Assembly: GCA_030068075.1 (NCBI GenBank)
Contig: CM057843.1
Span: 36,303,332-36,367,331 of the forward strand
Length of the DNA stretch: 64,000 nt
From: Paguma larvata
Taxonomy: Eukaryota > Chordata > Mammalia > Carnivora > Viverridae
Direction: 5' to 3'
Below the pieces are notes generated by a model that searched no databases, was not told where the DNA came from, and was given only the letters and a program-made list of their open reading frames with translations. Position numbers and translations under genes: made by a program. Numbering within the stretch: the stretch's first letter is position 1; each line of letters opens with the position of its first letter. Below are positions 21,511 to 31,721 of the stretch, in pieces.

Positions 21511-22284
21511 CTCCTGCTTTTCTTTAGCTCAGGAACCTCATGGTGTCACTTTGATCAGATTGTAAGATTTGTAAGAACAAGACCCACGTCCCATTCTCCT
21601 CCGAATCCCTTGGGTCAGCACAGCCCCTTTTACAAGATGAGTCTACGTCCACTTAAAGTCCTCCTGGGCGGACTTCTCCTGTCACCCTCTGCCCTCCCTT
21701 GTATCCTGTGCTAAGGAGATGTTGGCCATATTACAGTTACACGGACGTGGTTATGTAATGACCTCACGATGCCCTTAATAAATGAAATCTAAAGTGGCAG
21801 GTCTTTTTGAACCCAGACACTGAGTCTAGATTCAAACTTTATTCTGTCTGAAGTTTTATAACATTTTCTGAAGCTCACGTTTTACTCCTCTTTCTTCCGG
21901 GTGATTTGCAAGGAGCTTTGGTCGAAAGCGATGAAGTCCTGACTGAGACGTGCTCACTATGCAGGGGTCACATCTTTCAGAATAAAAATGTTGACTTTAA
22001 AAAATCACGCTTCCTCGAAAAACAAACTTGAATACTTTTTATACGTGGTAGATGTGTAAAGAGGCCATCGTTTTTTAAATTTAATTTAATTTATTTTAAT
22101 TTTCATTTGCTTGTAAGTTGAAGGACAGTTGCAAAGTTGAAGGCAATATCAGTGGTATGTATGGAATAGTATGGAAAAACGGCATGGCCGTGACTGAAGT
22201 CTAATGAACATAGGTACTGACTCTGAAAATTCAGTTAACTTTGCAAATCAGGCTTTATACTTTGTGTAGATAAATGTACCTACT
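21511..22284. other. Mostly unassigned; possible L2 scrap
   Basis: AGATTGTAAGATTTGTAAGA..GTCAGCACAGCC (21557-21625) resembles the L2 3' end. The remainder, including an AT-rich TTTAATTTAATTTATTT run near 22077-22100, matches nothing known. Confidence 0.4.
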
Positions 22285-22288
22285 TTTC

Positions 22289-22342
<54 letters not shown>

Positions 22343-22344
22343 TT

Positions 22345-22382
<38 letters not shown>

Positions 22383-22398
22383 ACTTCCTTCCTTCCTT

Positions 22399-22437
<39 letters not shown>

Positions 22438-22445
22438 TTCTTTCT
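22285..22445. repeat. Compound pyrimidine microsatellite (TTTC)n(CT)n(TTCC)n(CT)n
   Basis: About 160 bases of almost pure pyrimidine on the plus strand: TTTC units, a short CT block, more TTTC, five TTCC units (22385-22402), then about 16 CT units. A highly length-variable locus is expected. Confidence 0.97.
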
Positions 22446-22583
22446 CTTAATTTGAGATTGGGAAATTCCTAAGCAGTCTCCACACAGCACAGAGTCCGAC
22501 CCAAGGCTCCGTCCAATGACCTGGGATCAAGACAAGCCAAAATTAAGAGTCCGATGTTTGAGTGATGGAGCCACGCAGGCACC
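22446..22583 (-). mobile_element. Can-SINE, degraded
   Basis: TTAATTTGAGATTGGGAAAT, CCTAAGCAGTCTCC, CAGAGTCCGACCC, CAAAATTAAGAGTCCGATG, ending GGAGCCACGCAGGCACC. The long pyrimidine tract on its left is probably this SINE's own CT/poly-T tail region, hugely expanded. Confidence 0.8.
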
Positions 22584-22585
22584 TC

Positions 22586-22620
<35 letters not shown>
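22584..22620. repeat. (CT)n
   Basis: About 18 CT units with one GT interruption, between two SINEs. Confidence 0.95.
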
Positions 22621-22626
<6 letters not shown>

Positions 22627-22945
22627 AAGAAATCTCTATACCCAGCGTGGAGCTCACACTTGCAACACCAAGATCAAGAGTCGCAGGCTCAGGGACACCT
22701 GGGTGGCTCACTCAGTTAAGCGTCCGACTTCGGTTCAAGTCATGATCTCATGGTTCGTGATTTCGAGCCGCGCGTCAGGCTCCGTGCTGACAGCTCAGAG
22801 CCCGGAGCCTGCTTCAGATTCTGTCTCCCTTCCTCTCTGCCCTTCCCCCACTCACGCTCTGTCACTGTCTCTCAAAAATGAATAAATGTTTAAAAAAAAA
22901 AAAAGAGTTTCAAGCTCTACTGACTGAGTCAGGCCAGGCCGCCCT
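22621..22945 (-). mobile_element. Short Can-SINE split by a younger SINE
   Basis: The left piece 22621-22690 (TTTTAAGAAATCTCTATACC, CAGCGTGGAGCTCACAC, AGATCAAGAGTCGC) and the right piece 22903-22945 (CTACTGACTGAGTCAGGCC) join across the insert to one SINEC_b-like element. Confidence 0.9.
22691..22902 (+). mobile_element. Can-SINE inserted in a short Can-SINE
   Basis: AAGAGTCGCAGGCTC (22676-22690) and AAGAGTTTCAAGCTC (22903-22917) are the target duplication, inside the older element. Opposite strand to its host. Tail AAAAATGAATAAATGTTTAA. Confidence 0.95.
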
Positions 22946-23428
22946 GTGCCTCCTTTTTGTTGTTTGTATATATCTGATTTACAATGGAGTTTTGTATAAT
23001 TTCGCCCACTGTAAGATTAGAGGAAGAGGCTATATTTTCACCAAGGATGTATAACCTAGGAGAAACAGGGTGGTCATGGGGAGCTGTGTCAGATGCGGCG
23101 ACTTCTGCATAAATTCCTTGGCCCCCAGCTCTTGTCAAGGTTCCTCGGTGGAGGGATGCTGGTGTGCCTGGGTGGGGTCCTGCCATATTGGAGAAATTTG
23201 GTTTCTGCTGCATCACATTCCTCTCACATGTAACTTGGCATCTATATCACCATTCACGACGAATTTATATCAGTGTTCTAAGTTGCCCTTAAAAGGAAAT
23301 TGTCCCAACATTCAGGACCTTCCTGGTTCTTGAACCCAGTGCAGTATCAGCAAGGATAGTAGAGGCAAGTTAACTTGACCTCCATTTCATCTCTTGGTTG
23401 GATCTCTTATTCCACAAATCTAGAATAT
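22946..23428. other. Unassigned sequence
   Basis: Nothing recognised. Confidence 0.45.
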
Positions 23429-23731
23429 TTAAAGTCTTGAACTTTTTTTTTTTCTATAAAATTCTAGATGTCTTTTGCTGTGGATGATATTCGTATTTGC
23501 ACCCTTTCTCATCTCTCTGCAGCTGATAGCATGCATACCTTGGAGGTCATTACCATTGTAAAGATCTCCCTGGTATCCCGGAGACATGGTTTTGACTGCT
23601 TCGTCAATGAAACGAGGCAACATATTGGAGTATCCCTTCTTTGAGAAGTACGTGTCATAAATCTTCTTATCCACAGATGATTTGAGTCTTAAAGCTCCCA
23701 GGCACATGACTTCACTATCAGGGGATGATTA
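23429..23731 (-). other. Unexplained open frame of about 92-100 codons
   Basis: From the first ATG at 23707 the frame gives MCLGALRLKSSVDKKIYDTY, then a segment with MLPRFIDEAVKTMSPGYQGD and a basic end rich in K and R. It lies outside any repeat I recognise and its composition is more protein-like than the SINE frames. A TAA stands eight codons upstream of the ATG. I do not recognise the family and see no clear splice sites. A chance frame or a decayed exon/retrocopy is most likely. Confidence 0.15.
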
Positions 23732-25660
23732 GGCAGTAGATTAAGATCTTACTGCCTCGCAGACTATAGAAAGCCTCCAGAATACCTATTTGTATTAGAG
23801 GCTAAATTTCTAACTTGCTCAGTTGGTTTGTTTATGGCCACGCTGCTCCGCTGGCCCTGGGAGGAGACAATTTTACATTTAAATGGAATATTCTTACTTT
23901 GCTTTAGTAAGTAGTGACCTAAAAATTACAACGCATGGAAATCGAATTTCAGTGCTTCATGCAGAACGTTCTGTCACAAGAGAATCCCATTTTCCATTCT
24001 TTGGGTAGGTCGGCAGATTTCTCTCCGTGTTGCGTGTCACAGTCTTGCTGGAGGGGAGGAAACAAACAAGAAATCAGCGACCGAGCGTGGGGTCATTTTA
24101 GGAATCCAGCTTAATGTGATCATGGTGAAAGCAAATGCCCTTGACCGGAGGAAATGGACACTGGTGACCCCTTGGGTTATTGCTTGGGATCAGGTTGGTA
24201 TTACAGAGCAACTAGTTCTTCCTATGCCAGGCGATGTGCTGAGGGGCAGAGAATTCTCTGCCCTGGATTAACACCAGATGGACAACTCCATGAGATTAAG
24301 CAGAGGCTGTGGCTCGAAACCACAAGTAAAGGTTTGCTTAGGGAGAGAACGAGAAAGGGAGAGAAAAACGCGAGAGCAAAAAGGAAGATGACCACACGAG
24401 GTCGGAAAAGACAGGCAGGTGTTGGAGCTGAGGGAAGAAATAGGTACACACGGCGGAGAAATGGTGCTCCATCAGCAGCATCTCATCGGCACTGATTCTA
24501 GAAGTTTCCTATTCTGGGGCAGAGCGTAGTATGGTGCTTTTCCTAGGAAGACAATTTTACATTCAGCAAATGGCATCTCAGATTGCTGTGCCAGACTCAT
24601 GGGTCCTTCTCTGTGTCCTTGTCTCAAGTTTTGTGGCTTCAGGACATGCTTTAGATGAGAGAGTAGCCAGACTTTTATAGCTACTGGGACACTTCCTGGT
24701 TTTGGCCTTAAATATGGGATCAGGAAAATTCTGAGAAAACGAAGACCCTCTTTTTCCTGAATCACACGGAACGTTGACTCATGAAACAACAACAACAACA
24801 AAACGTTGTGTTCCAGAACGATCCACTTGTGGCTGCACTTAAAGCACAAACTAATCAGAGACAAGTCACGCTCTCGTTTTGCTTTGTGCTCGTGGGCCTG
24901 ACATTAGTCTGTCTTTGATCCCTGAGGGGGTGGGAAGAAGGCAATGCCTCTCAGATTGGAGCTAAAAAAAGGCACTCCGTGGAAGGGAATATATTTTATT
25001 GATCAATGATTAGTGAGTCTTTTTATGACATGCTTGGTATTAAATACAATTTGAGAACCTTCAGAGAAAGGTTCTTGGGAATTACGAAGTCATGGCCTTG
25101 TTGGCATGCCCTGACCGCAGCCAGGAACATTGGAGCAAAAATCTCAGTGCGCGGCCAAGTTCCTAAATTCTTGGGGGCGTACGGAGATGAACCAGTCCGG
25201 TTTCCTCCTCGTGGTTTTATTTACATGGCATTTCCTGACATTGAACATGTTTTCTCATCATAGGGGCACTTAGTGTGTCAGTACTTAGGCTCCTTCTCCA
25301 ATATGTCTTCGGATCACATCAATAGTCCTTTACTTCTGTCTGTACGTAGTGCAGAGAAAAATCAGGAATGCCTCCTAGGGGCCTCATGCAGAATGAAGCT
25401 ACCAGGATTGAAATATACTATCGACGACGTTAACTAGAACGTACTTGGCCGTAGTCTCTTTGGGGGCCTCCATAGGGTCCTTATGGGTATGGAGGGAAGG
25501 TGGCACTTCAGGAGACCTCTGCGTTCCCGTCTCTGGCGTCCTCCCAGGTCGGCTGAGAAAAGGCTTTCCTCTTTATAGCGTGAGCGAGTGCTCGGCAGGT
25601 GGAGCAAGAGCTGGAGAGTTTTACCCCGCGTTGGGTTCGTCCACACATATAGCCCACATC
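23732..25660. other. Long repeat-poor stretch
   Basis: Nearly 2 kb without a SINE. Together with the sequence from 22946 it is the longest SINE-free run of the window. An ACA repeat lies at 24788-24801. Frames at 24154-24495 (basic) and 24472-24864 match nothing known. It may hold conserved noncoding sequence, but that cannot be judged from one species. Confidence 0.45.
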
Positions 25661-25677
25661 TGGGATGCATGTCTTTT

Positions 25678-25907
25678 TTCTTTTCTTTTTTTTTTTTTTT
25701 ACATTTATTCATTTTTGAGAGATAGAGAGAGGCAGCGTGCAAGCAGGGGAGGGGCAGAGAGAGAGAGAGGGAGACACAGAATCTGAAGCAGGCTCCAGGC
25801 TCCGAGCTGTCAGCACGCAGCCCTACTGGGGCTGGAGTCCACGAACCGTGAGATTGTGACCTGAGCTGAAGTCGGACGCTTAACCGACTGAGCCACCCAG
25901 GCGCCCC
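25678..25907 (-). mobile_element. Can-SINE inserted in the tail of another
   Basis: Poly-T (25684-25700), ACATTTATTCATTTTTGAGA, CTGAAGCAGGCTCCAGGCTC, through GAGCCACCCAGGCGCCCC. It abuts a same-strand copy. Only one outer duplication is seen, so this is the younger member. Confidence 0.94.
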
Positions 25908-26098
25908 TCCCCCTTTGTAAAATATTGATTTAGTTTTGACAGCGCGAGCAGGGGAGGGGCGGAGAGGGCGACAGAGGATCCGAAGCAGGCTCTGCATCGA
26001 CAGCAGTGAGCCTGACGTGGGGCTCGAACTCACGAACCACAAGATCATGACCTGCGCTGAAGTCGGACATTCTATAGACTGAGCCACCCAGGCGCCCC
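25908..26098 (-). mobile_element. Can-SINE, older member of nested pair
   Basis: GCGCGAGCAGGGGAGGGGCG, GATCCGAAGCAGGCTCTGC, ending GAGCCACCCAGGCGCCCC. The pair is framed by TGGGATGCATGTCTTTT (25661-25677) and TGGGTGCATGTCTTTT (26100-26115). Confidence 0.93.
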
Positions 26099-26115
26099 TT
26101 GGGTGCATGTCTTTT

Positions 26116-26817
26116 GTCTGGGTGCCAAAGACTTGGAAACAGAGGACAGTAACTTCTGGAACCCATTTATGTCGTTTCAAAACCCTCGTGCCTAGTGTGG
26201 TATTGAGAGGCAGGTTGCTGCTCTATCTACCAGGTAACCCTCCTCCAGGTTATGATCGTCCTTAAATCACTTTGCCTGAAGCTGCAGTCTTGCGTAGCCT
26301 TAGCGACGTTACTTTGATCTTGCAATGTGGCAGAGGTACAGTGTCCCTCTAGTAAATATTTATCAGGTTCTGGGAATACTGTGGCGAGTGAGCCAGCACA
26401 TCCTTCCTTCCACAGTCTAGCACGGCCAAGGCAATTAGAGACCTTCCAGAAATAGTATTGAGAGGCAAATCCCACGTATAGGTGATGCATGGGGGTGACA
26501 GGAAATGACCTCAAATTGAAGATAAGATTCACAGCGTGAGAGATGAGCCAAGAATCTATGAACGCAGAACCCAGCGAGTGAGCCGGTAGAACTTGCAGGA
26601 AGGATGACTCAGTTGTGACTGTAATGAAGAAGGCTTAAGCCAAATCATCTGAAGAAATGACACTGGCATATGCTTCGAAAGAATAAAAGGAGAGACAAAG
26701 AAAAACAAAGCGGCGTCTCGTCAGGCCTCTCCCCGGAAGGGAGGAGGCCAGAGACCTTTGACATCGTCTAACTACCGTGGTGTAGAGTTGGGGGGAAGGG
26801 GGTGGAATGGAAGCAAA
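26116..26817. other. Unassigned; possible L2 scrap
   Basis: TAGTAAATATTTATCAGGTTC..GGGAATACTGTGGCGAGTGA (26350-26392) has the flavour of the antisense L2 3' end. The rest is unrecognised. Confidence 0.4.
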
Positions 26818-26946
26818 ACAGGGCTTTGGAGCCAGACTAACTTTGAATCCCAATTCTGCCTCTTCTTATGAGGGGTTTGGCCTTGAACTACTCACTTCAA
26901 CTCCCGAGCTTCAACGTGCTCATCCTTACAAGTGGGCTGAAAGAGG

Positions 26947-27436
26947 CGCGCCTGGGTGGCTCAGTCAGTTGAGTGTCTGACTCTTTGGTTTTGAGAGAGG
27001 AAGAGAGCACATGAGAAGGGCAGAGAGAGAGAGAGAGAGAGAGAGGGAGGGAGGGAGGGAGGGAGGGAGGGAGACTGAGAATCCCAAGCAGGATCCGCGC
27101 TGTCAGTGCAGAGCCCATTACGTGAACTGGGAACTCATGACCTGAGCCAAAATCAAGAGTCAGATGCTTAACTGAGGCGCCCTGAGTGTCTGGCTCTTGA
27201 TTTTCGGCTTAGATCATGATCCCAGGGTGGTGGGACCGAGCCCCACGTTGGGCTCCACACTGAGAGCTGAGTGTGGAGCCTGTTTGAGATTCTCCCTCTC
27301 TCTCTCTCTCTATCTCTCCCTCCCTGTCTCTCTCTCCCTGTCTCTCTCTCTCTCTTTCCCTGTCTCTCTCTCTCCCCCCTCCCCCACTCGCACGTGCTAG
27401 CCCTCTCTCTATAGTAAAACAAAAAAAGGGGGGGAG
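26947..27436 (+). mobile_element. Can-SINE carrying an inverted SINE inside it
   Basis: The head GCGCGCCTGGGTGGCTCAG..GTGTCTGACTCTT (26947-26986) is separated from its body (27183-27436: TCTGGCTCTTGATTTTCGG, GAGCCCCACGTTGGGCTCC, GTGGAGCCTGTTTGAG, long CT run) by a minus-strand copy. Outer flanks GTGGGCTGAAAAGAG (26932-26946) and GTGGACTGAAAAAGAG (27652-27667) are the duplication of the whole block. Confidence 0.93.
26987..27182 (-). mobile_element. Can-SINE inside a Can-SINE
   Basis: Duplication TGAGTGTCTGACTCTT (26971-26986) and TGAGTGTCTGGCTCTT (27183-27198), both copies being host SINE sequence. Its GA/GGGA part (27018-27073) is expanded. It ends GAGGCGCCC after losing the GAGCCACCC segment. 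Confidence 0.95.
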
Positions 27437-27651
27437 GCGCCTGGGGGGCTCAGTGTGTTAAGTGTCTGACTCTTTGATTTCTGCTCAGGTCATGATCTCA
27501 CAGTTTGTGGTTCAAGCCCCACATGGGGCTTTGTGCTGGCAGGACGGAGCCTGCTTGGGATTCTCTCTTTCCTTTTCCCTCTGCCCCCTCCACCGCTTGT
27601 GTCCCCCCCCCGCCCAATAAATACGTAAACACTAAATTAAAAAAAAAATAC
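27437..27651 (+). mobile_element. Can-SINE at the tail of the nested block
   Basis: GGCGCCTGGGGGGCTCAG, CTCAGGTCATGATCTCACAG, GACGGAGCCTGCTTGGGATT, tail AATAAATACGTAAACACTAA. It shares the right outer duplication with the preceding copy, so it landed in that copy's A-rich tail. Confidence 0.94.
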
Positions 27652-27845
27652 GTGGACTGAAAAAGAGTGTACGTGCCTACACGCGATCTACATTTAAAGT
27701 GTTCCCTCTGTTGTAAGGATGGAGCTCAGCCTTGAAAACCCAGTTGTGTCTGGGTTCTGTTGCTCCCCAGACTTCAGCATGCTTGCTTAAAAAAAAAAGT
27801 ATTTTTTTTTTACATTTTAATTATTTTGCTTTTTTTCTTTTTTCT

Positions 27846-28056
27846 TTTTTTTTTTTAATAAATTTTTTAATTAACGTTTATTTTTGAGACATAGAGACAG
27901 AGCGTGAGCAGGAGGAGGGAGACACAGAATCCGAAGCAGGCTCCAGTCTCCGAGCTGTCAGCACAGAGCCCGACGCGGGGCTCGAACTCACAGACCGTGA
28001 GATCATGACCTGAGCTGAAGTCGGCTGCCTAACCAACTGAGCCACCCAGGCGCCCC
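27846..28056 (-). mobile_element. Can-SINE, full length
   Basis: TTAATTAACGTTTATTTTTG, GAATCCGAAGCAGGCTCCAG, GACGCGGGGCTCGAACTCAC, ending GAGCCACCCAGGCGCCCC. Low divergence suggests a young copy. Confidence 0.96.
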
Positions 28057-28634
28057 TTTTTTTTTCTTAATATGAGAAAGAATGTAAGGATTTTAATTGT
28101 ATTCCTGTGCGGTTGCCGACTGTGTTGATGTGCTGAACGAAGTCCATTGAGTCTTCGTGGAGGAGGGCTTGCCGGAGGGTGTGAGGCAGGTACCTGCAGC
28201 GGTCACCTGCCCAGAAGCTCTTCGTGGCGGGTTGATTTTAAGAGCCCCCAACAAAACAGGGTTTTATTTAACGGAAATATTGTCAAGACGGCACTGGCAT
28301 TTGGGTTTGGCTTTCAAATCGTGTGTTACAAGTCAGCTAAAGGGCTTTTCCCTGACCGACGTAGGAACCGTGATGCGTTGAAACTTCTGTCGTCTCCAAA
28401 GGCCTGGCATGGGGACGACACTCACCGGGAGCGTCCTTGTGACCCTGCTCGGCAGGCGTGGCTTTCTTTTCTAAGGGCGAGGACGTGGGCTTGGTGTGTA
28501 CAGTTGGTGAAATCTGGTGACCGGTATGTTCAGCCTACAAGGGCACGTCGTCTGCCCGCGTTGGAACGGGGATCCATGTGCGTCCAGGTGTGTCCCTGCA
28601 GGCTTCCATCCAAAGGCAAAGGGCAGATAAATAA
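28057..28634. other. Unassigned sequence
   Basis: A long plus-strand frame (28147-28761) runs through here into the next SINE. No known protein resemblance. Confidence 0.45.
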
Positions 28635-28858
28635 AGGGGTCATCTGGTGGCTCAGTCGGTTAAGCGTCCGGCTCTTAGTTTTGGGTTGTGACCTCACGTT
28701 TCGTGGGTTTGAGCCCCGTAACGATGATGGTGCAGAGCCTGCTTGGGATTCTCTCTCTTAATCTCTCTCTCTCTCTCTGCCCGCCCCACACACGCTCTCT
28801 TTTTCAAAATAAATAAATAAACTAAAGAAAGGATTAAAGAAAAGAAAAGAAAAAAAGG
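28635..28858 (+). mobile_element. Can-SINE, older variant
   Basis: GGGGTCATCTGGTGGCTCAG, CCGGCTCTTAGTTTTGGG, CAGAGCCTGCTTGGGATTCT, tail AAAATAAATAAATAAACTAA grading into AAAAG units. The body segment with GGGCTCTGTGCTGAC is partly deleted. Confidence 0.92.
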
Positions 28859-28900
28859 AAGCTGCTAGAAGAAAGAAGAGAGCTTTAAAAGTAGGCTCCA

Positions 28901-29127
28901 GGGGCGCCTGGGGGGCTCAGTCGGTTAAGCGGCAGACTTCGGCTCAGGTCACGATCTCACAGTCCCGTGAGTTCGAGCCCCGCATCGCGGGCTCTGTGCT
29001 GACAGCTTGGAGCCTGGAGCCTGCTTCGGATTCTGTGTCTCCCTCTCTCTCTGCCCCTCCTGTGCTCACACTGTGTCTCTCTCAAAAATAAAATAAAAAC
29101 ATAAATAAAATAAAAATAAAAATAAAA
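28901..29127 (+). mobile_element. Can-SINE with 15-bp target duplication
   Basis: TAAAAGTAGGCTCCA (28886-28900) and TAAAAGCAGGCTCCA (29128-29142) flank it. The body is close to the feline norm; the tail has expanded AATAAAAT units. Confidence 0.97.
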
Positions 29128-29142
29128 TAAAAGCAGGCTCCA

Positions 29143-29506
29143 GATTGGTATCGAGCGTGGAAGGAGCATGCACCCCCCCCTTTGTTGCCGGGTTACTTCT
29201 TTGGGTGTCTTTATCCTCATTTAGATTCAGTAGGAAACATCCAGATTGGTTTTACAGGAGAGGTTTTGAGTAGATTCCTCACAACCCTGAAAGTCACACT
29301 TCTCCGAAATTGGTTTAACACCAATCCAAACCCCACTGGTGTTCCTGTGACATCTTACAGCTCTTCATGTGCGCCTGTAATAAATGCCCTCCCGAGAGGA
29401 AGAGGAGGTTGTACAGAAGGAGGAGGCCCTCAGAAATGGGTACAGATTGTTCGAGATATCCCACCTGTTAAGGAGGCACATTGCTCCCGCAGAAATCCTC
29501 GCTATT
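29143..29506. other. Unassigned unique-looking sequence
   Basis: No repeat recognised. The stretch TTGTTGCCGGGTTACTTCTT through CTGTTAAGGAGGCACATTGC has open frames on both strands. No known family. Confidence 0.4.
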
Positions 29507-29520
29507 GGCAAACTTTCTCT

Positions 29521-29705
29521 CTCTCTCTCTCTTTTTTTAATGTTTATTTTTGAGAGAGAGAGAGAGAGACAGAGTGTAAGCAGGGGAGGGCCAGAGAGAG
29601 AGGGAGACACAGAAGTGGGCTCCAGGCTCTGAGCTGTCCTCACAGAGCCAGATGCCGGACTCGAACCCACGATGCTTAACCAACCGAGCCACCCAGGCGC
29701 CTCGA
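29521..29705 (-). mobile_element. Can-SINE with perfect 14-bp target duplication
   Basis: GGCAAACTTTCTCT stands at 29507-29520 and 29706-29719. The body is shortened after CTCGAACCCACGA; the GATCATGACCTGAG segment is absent. Confidence 0.96.
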
Positions 29706-29706
29706 G

Positions 29707-29890
29707 GCAAACTTTCTCTTAAAGGGTCAGCAAGTAACTTTTCGGCTCTGCAGGCCATAACACGTGTTGTCATAGTCATTCAGCTCTGCCGTTTGTAGCT
29801 TAGAGACAGCCATAGACAACGGTTTCGTGGAATGAGTGTGACCGCGTTTCAATAAAGCTTTATTTAACAAATGGGCCGCTGGCATGGAGC
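29707..29890 (+). mobile_element. hAT-type DNA transposon fragment
   Basis: GCAAACTTTCTCTTAAAGGG, CTGCAGGCCATAACACG, TCAGCTCTGCCGTTTGTAGC, GACAGCCATAGACAACGG, GTGTGACCGCGTTTCAATAA, AGCTTTATTTAACAAATGGG follow the same MER element as at 13308. A Can-SINE landed in its left end. Confidence 0.78.
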
Positions 29891-31486
29891 CCCTGGCGTG
29901 CTGACACGTGCACAGGTTATCACGAATTTCCTGTACCCCTGCGAGGATGAAAATTCATTCTTTGGGGTAAGAAACTCTTCTGACTATAACAGAGAGCATT
30001 TTCATACTTACACATCACAATGTTTTCTTACAGCTTATTTAATTTTTAGATAAGTGGTCCACATTTCTTTCCTGGAAACTGGATTCCTCAGAAAAGCTTG
30101 GCGAGGGTACGCCCACGTTTGATAGGATCCTAACTGATGACGTTTGAACTCTCACGCCCTCTGAAGTTAACTTTCACGTGCCAGCAACGTTCTCAGTCCC
30201 ACTTTTCACACGTGTTGTCTTTGTAGCAAGCGCGAGCCTGAGATCCCTGACATTCCTTAATGCCATCCCAGGTGACTCTCTTTATTCTGAGAGACAGAGA
30301 GAGAGAGAGAGAGAGAGGGAGAGTCTCCGATTCCCCTGGGAGAGGTTCTCCTAGTGGTCTGGGGTGAGTCCATGCTAATATGTCGGGCTTCGTGGTGTCC
30401 TGAAACCCTGACTACTTTATTTCTCTCTCATAGTTTACACTTCCTCACTACCGAACCCTCCTCCGACCCGATTCCTCTCACAAGGGAGTGCAAGCCGGAT
30501 TTGCCATATTTTCAAAGTCATCCTTCGTTGCCCATGAACATTGGCTGTACCCCGAGCTTGGCTGCGAACTGATTATTCTCACCAGGACCTGTTAACACAA
30601 GTTTCATCGCTCCCAAGGCTAAAAATAAACCATATTTAACACTTGGAAGCAAAATTCCAGGCGAATATCTAATCCGATTTGATTGAATCTTCGTTGAAAA
30701 TGTTAATGGTGGAATCAAATGCTTACCTTTAAAATGGGAGATTGCGTTTTTTTCTGTGAGCCGGTGGGTAGAAATCAATTCCACCTATCAGCTGACGTGG
30801 TCAGAGATGGATGGACGCCCGAACATCGGAACTGACACTCGTTCCTCTAGTTTGAGGGCATTACCCCCAAACTCGTGGCACACTGCCATTGAGCGACAGT
30901 CTTCTGTTGAAATCATGCTGCGACATTATAAGATTTGGGGATGTGTAGTGTTCGCGTGTCCAGCTAGTGTCTGCTACGATACGGAAACAGAATGTGCCTG
31001 GGAGATATAGATACTAATTATAGGCATCTGTGAGTGATGGCATCGTAGATGACTTCTATGATTTTTCTGTTCTACAGATGCTCAGTAATGAATATGTATT
31101 ACTCTAAGAAAAACCGTGCTCAGGCTTTCAAAGTTTTTTTGACAAGAAGAAGGACACTTTACGACCTGACCCAGTACCAACCCGCGTTTCTGAGTTTATA
31201 AAATTAAAACAAGGGTTTCATGAAGCGTTAGTTAACCTTTTTTCTACCTGTCCTTCCCTCACATGCTTTTTTACCACTCGTCTATTCTATTTTATCAAAT
31301 GTGGAGAAGGAAAGAAGAGAGTGTAGGTATTGACCAGCTAAAATGATTGCGTGAGCCACTGATGGGTAAATTGAAAAATAGTGATTATAGAGCATGGTGG
31401 TGCCAGACTTGTGTTTCATGGGTCAGTAAAATTTCAGAAGAAATTTCAGTGGTTGAAGTAGGAGCGTCCACTTACGAAGTTGCAGA
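29891..31486. other. Unassigned sequence
   Basis: About 1.6 kb. A GA run at 30284-30326 may be a degraded SINE tail or a simple repeat. No exon or repeat otherwise recognised. Confidence 0.45.
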
Positions 31487-31500
31487 ATAAGGGTATTCTA

Positions 31501-31707
31501 GGGGTGCCTGGGTGGCTCCGTTGGTCTGACTCTTGATTTCGGCCCAGGTCATGATCTCATGGTTCGTGGGGTTGAGCCCCGCATTAGTCTCTGTGCCGGC
31601 AGTGCAGAGCCTGCATGGGATTCTCTTTCCCCCGTCTTCTCTGCCCGTTCCCGCTCACTCTCTCTTTCAAAAAAAAAAAAAAAAAAAAAAACTTAAAAAA
31701 TTTTTTT
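31501..31707 (+). mobile_element. Can-SINE
   Basis: Flanks ATAAGGGTATTCTA (31487-31500) and AAAAGGATATTCTA (31708-31721). The head lost GTTAAGCGTCC after GGCTCCGTTGG. The A tail is about 24 bases long (31669-31691). Confidence 0.94.
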
Positions 31708-31721
31708 AAAAAGGATATTCT

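Larger units (their letters stand above)
26818..27720 (+). mobile_element. MIR split by a three-SINE block
   Basis: The left part 26818-26946 (GGGCTTTGGAGCCAGACTAA, TTTGAATCCCAATTCTGCC, GCTCATCCTTACAAGTGGGC) and the right part from 27652 (GACTGAAAAAGAGTGTACG) belong to one MIR. Between them lies a 705-base insertion. Confidence 0.8.

Noticed and set aside
22248..22490. Coiled-coil-like ERKKERKKERK frame
   Set aside because: It is a translation of the pyrimidine microsatellite on the opposite strand.
25434..26180. Longest open frame, 248 codons on the minus strand
   Set aside because: It runs through two minus-strand SINEs, and the peptide repeats SINE translations (CPTSAQVMILWFVSSSPTSGS). 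It is not a gene.
28147..28761. 204-codon plus-strand frame
   Set aside because: The end is translated SINE and the start has no recognised domain. A chance frame extended by the SINE.
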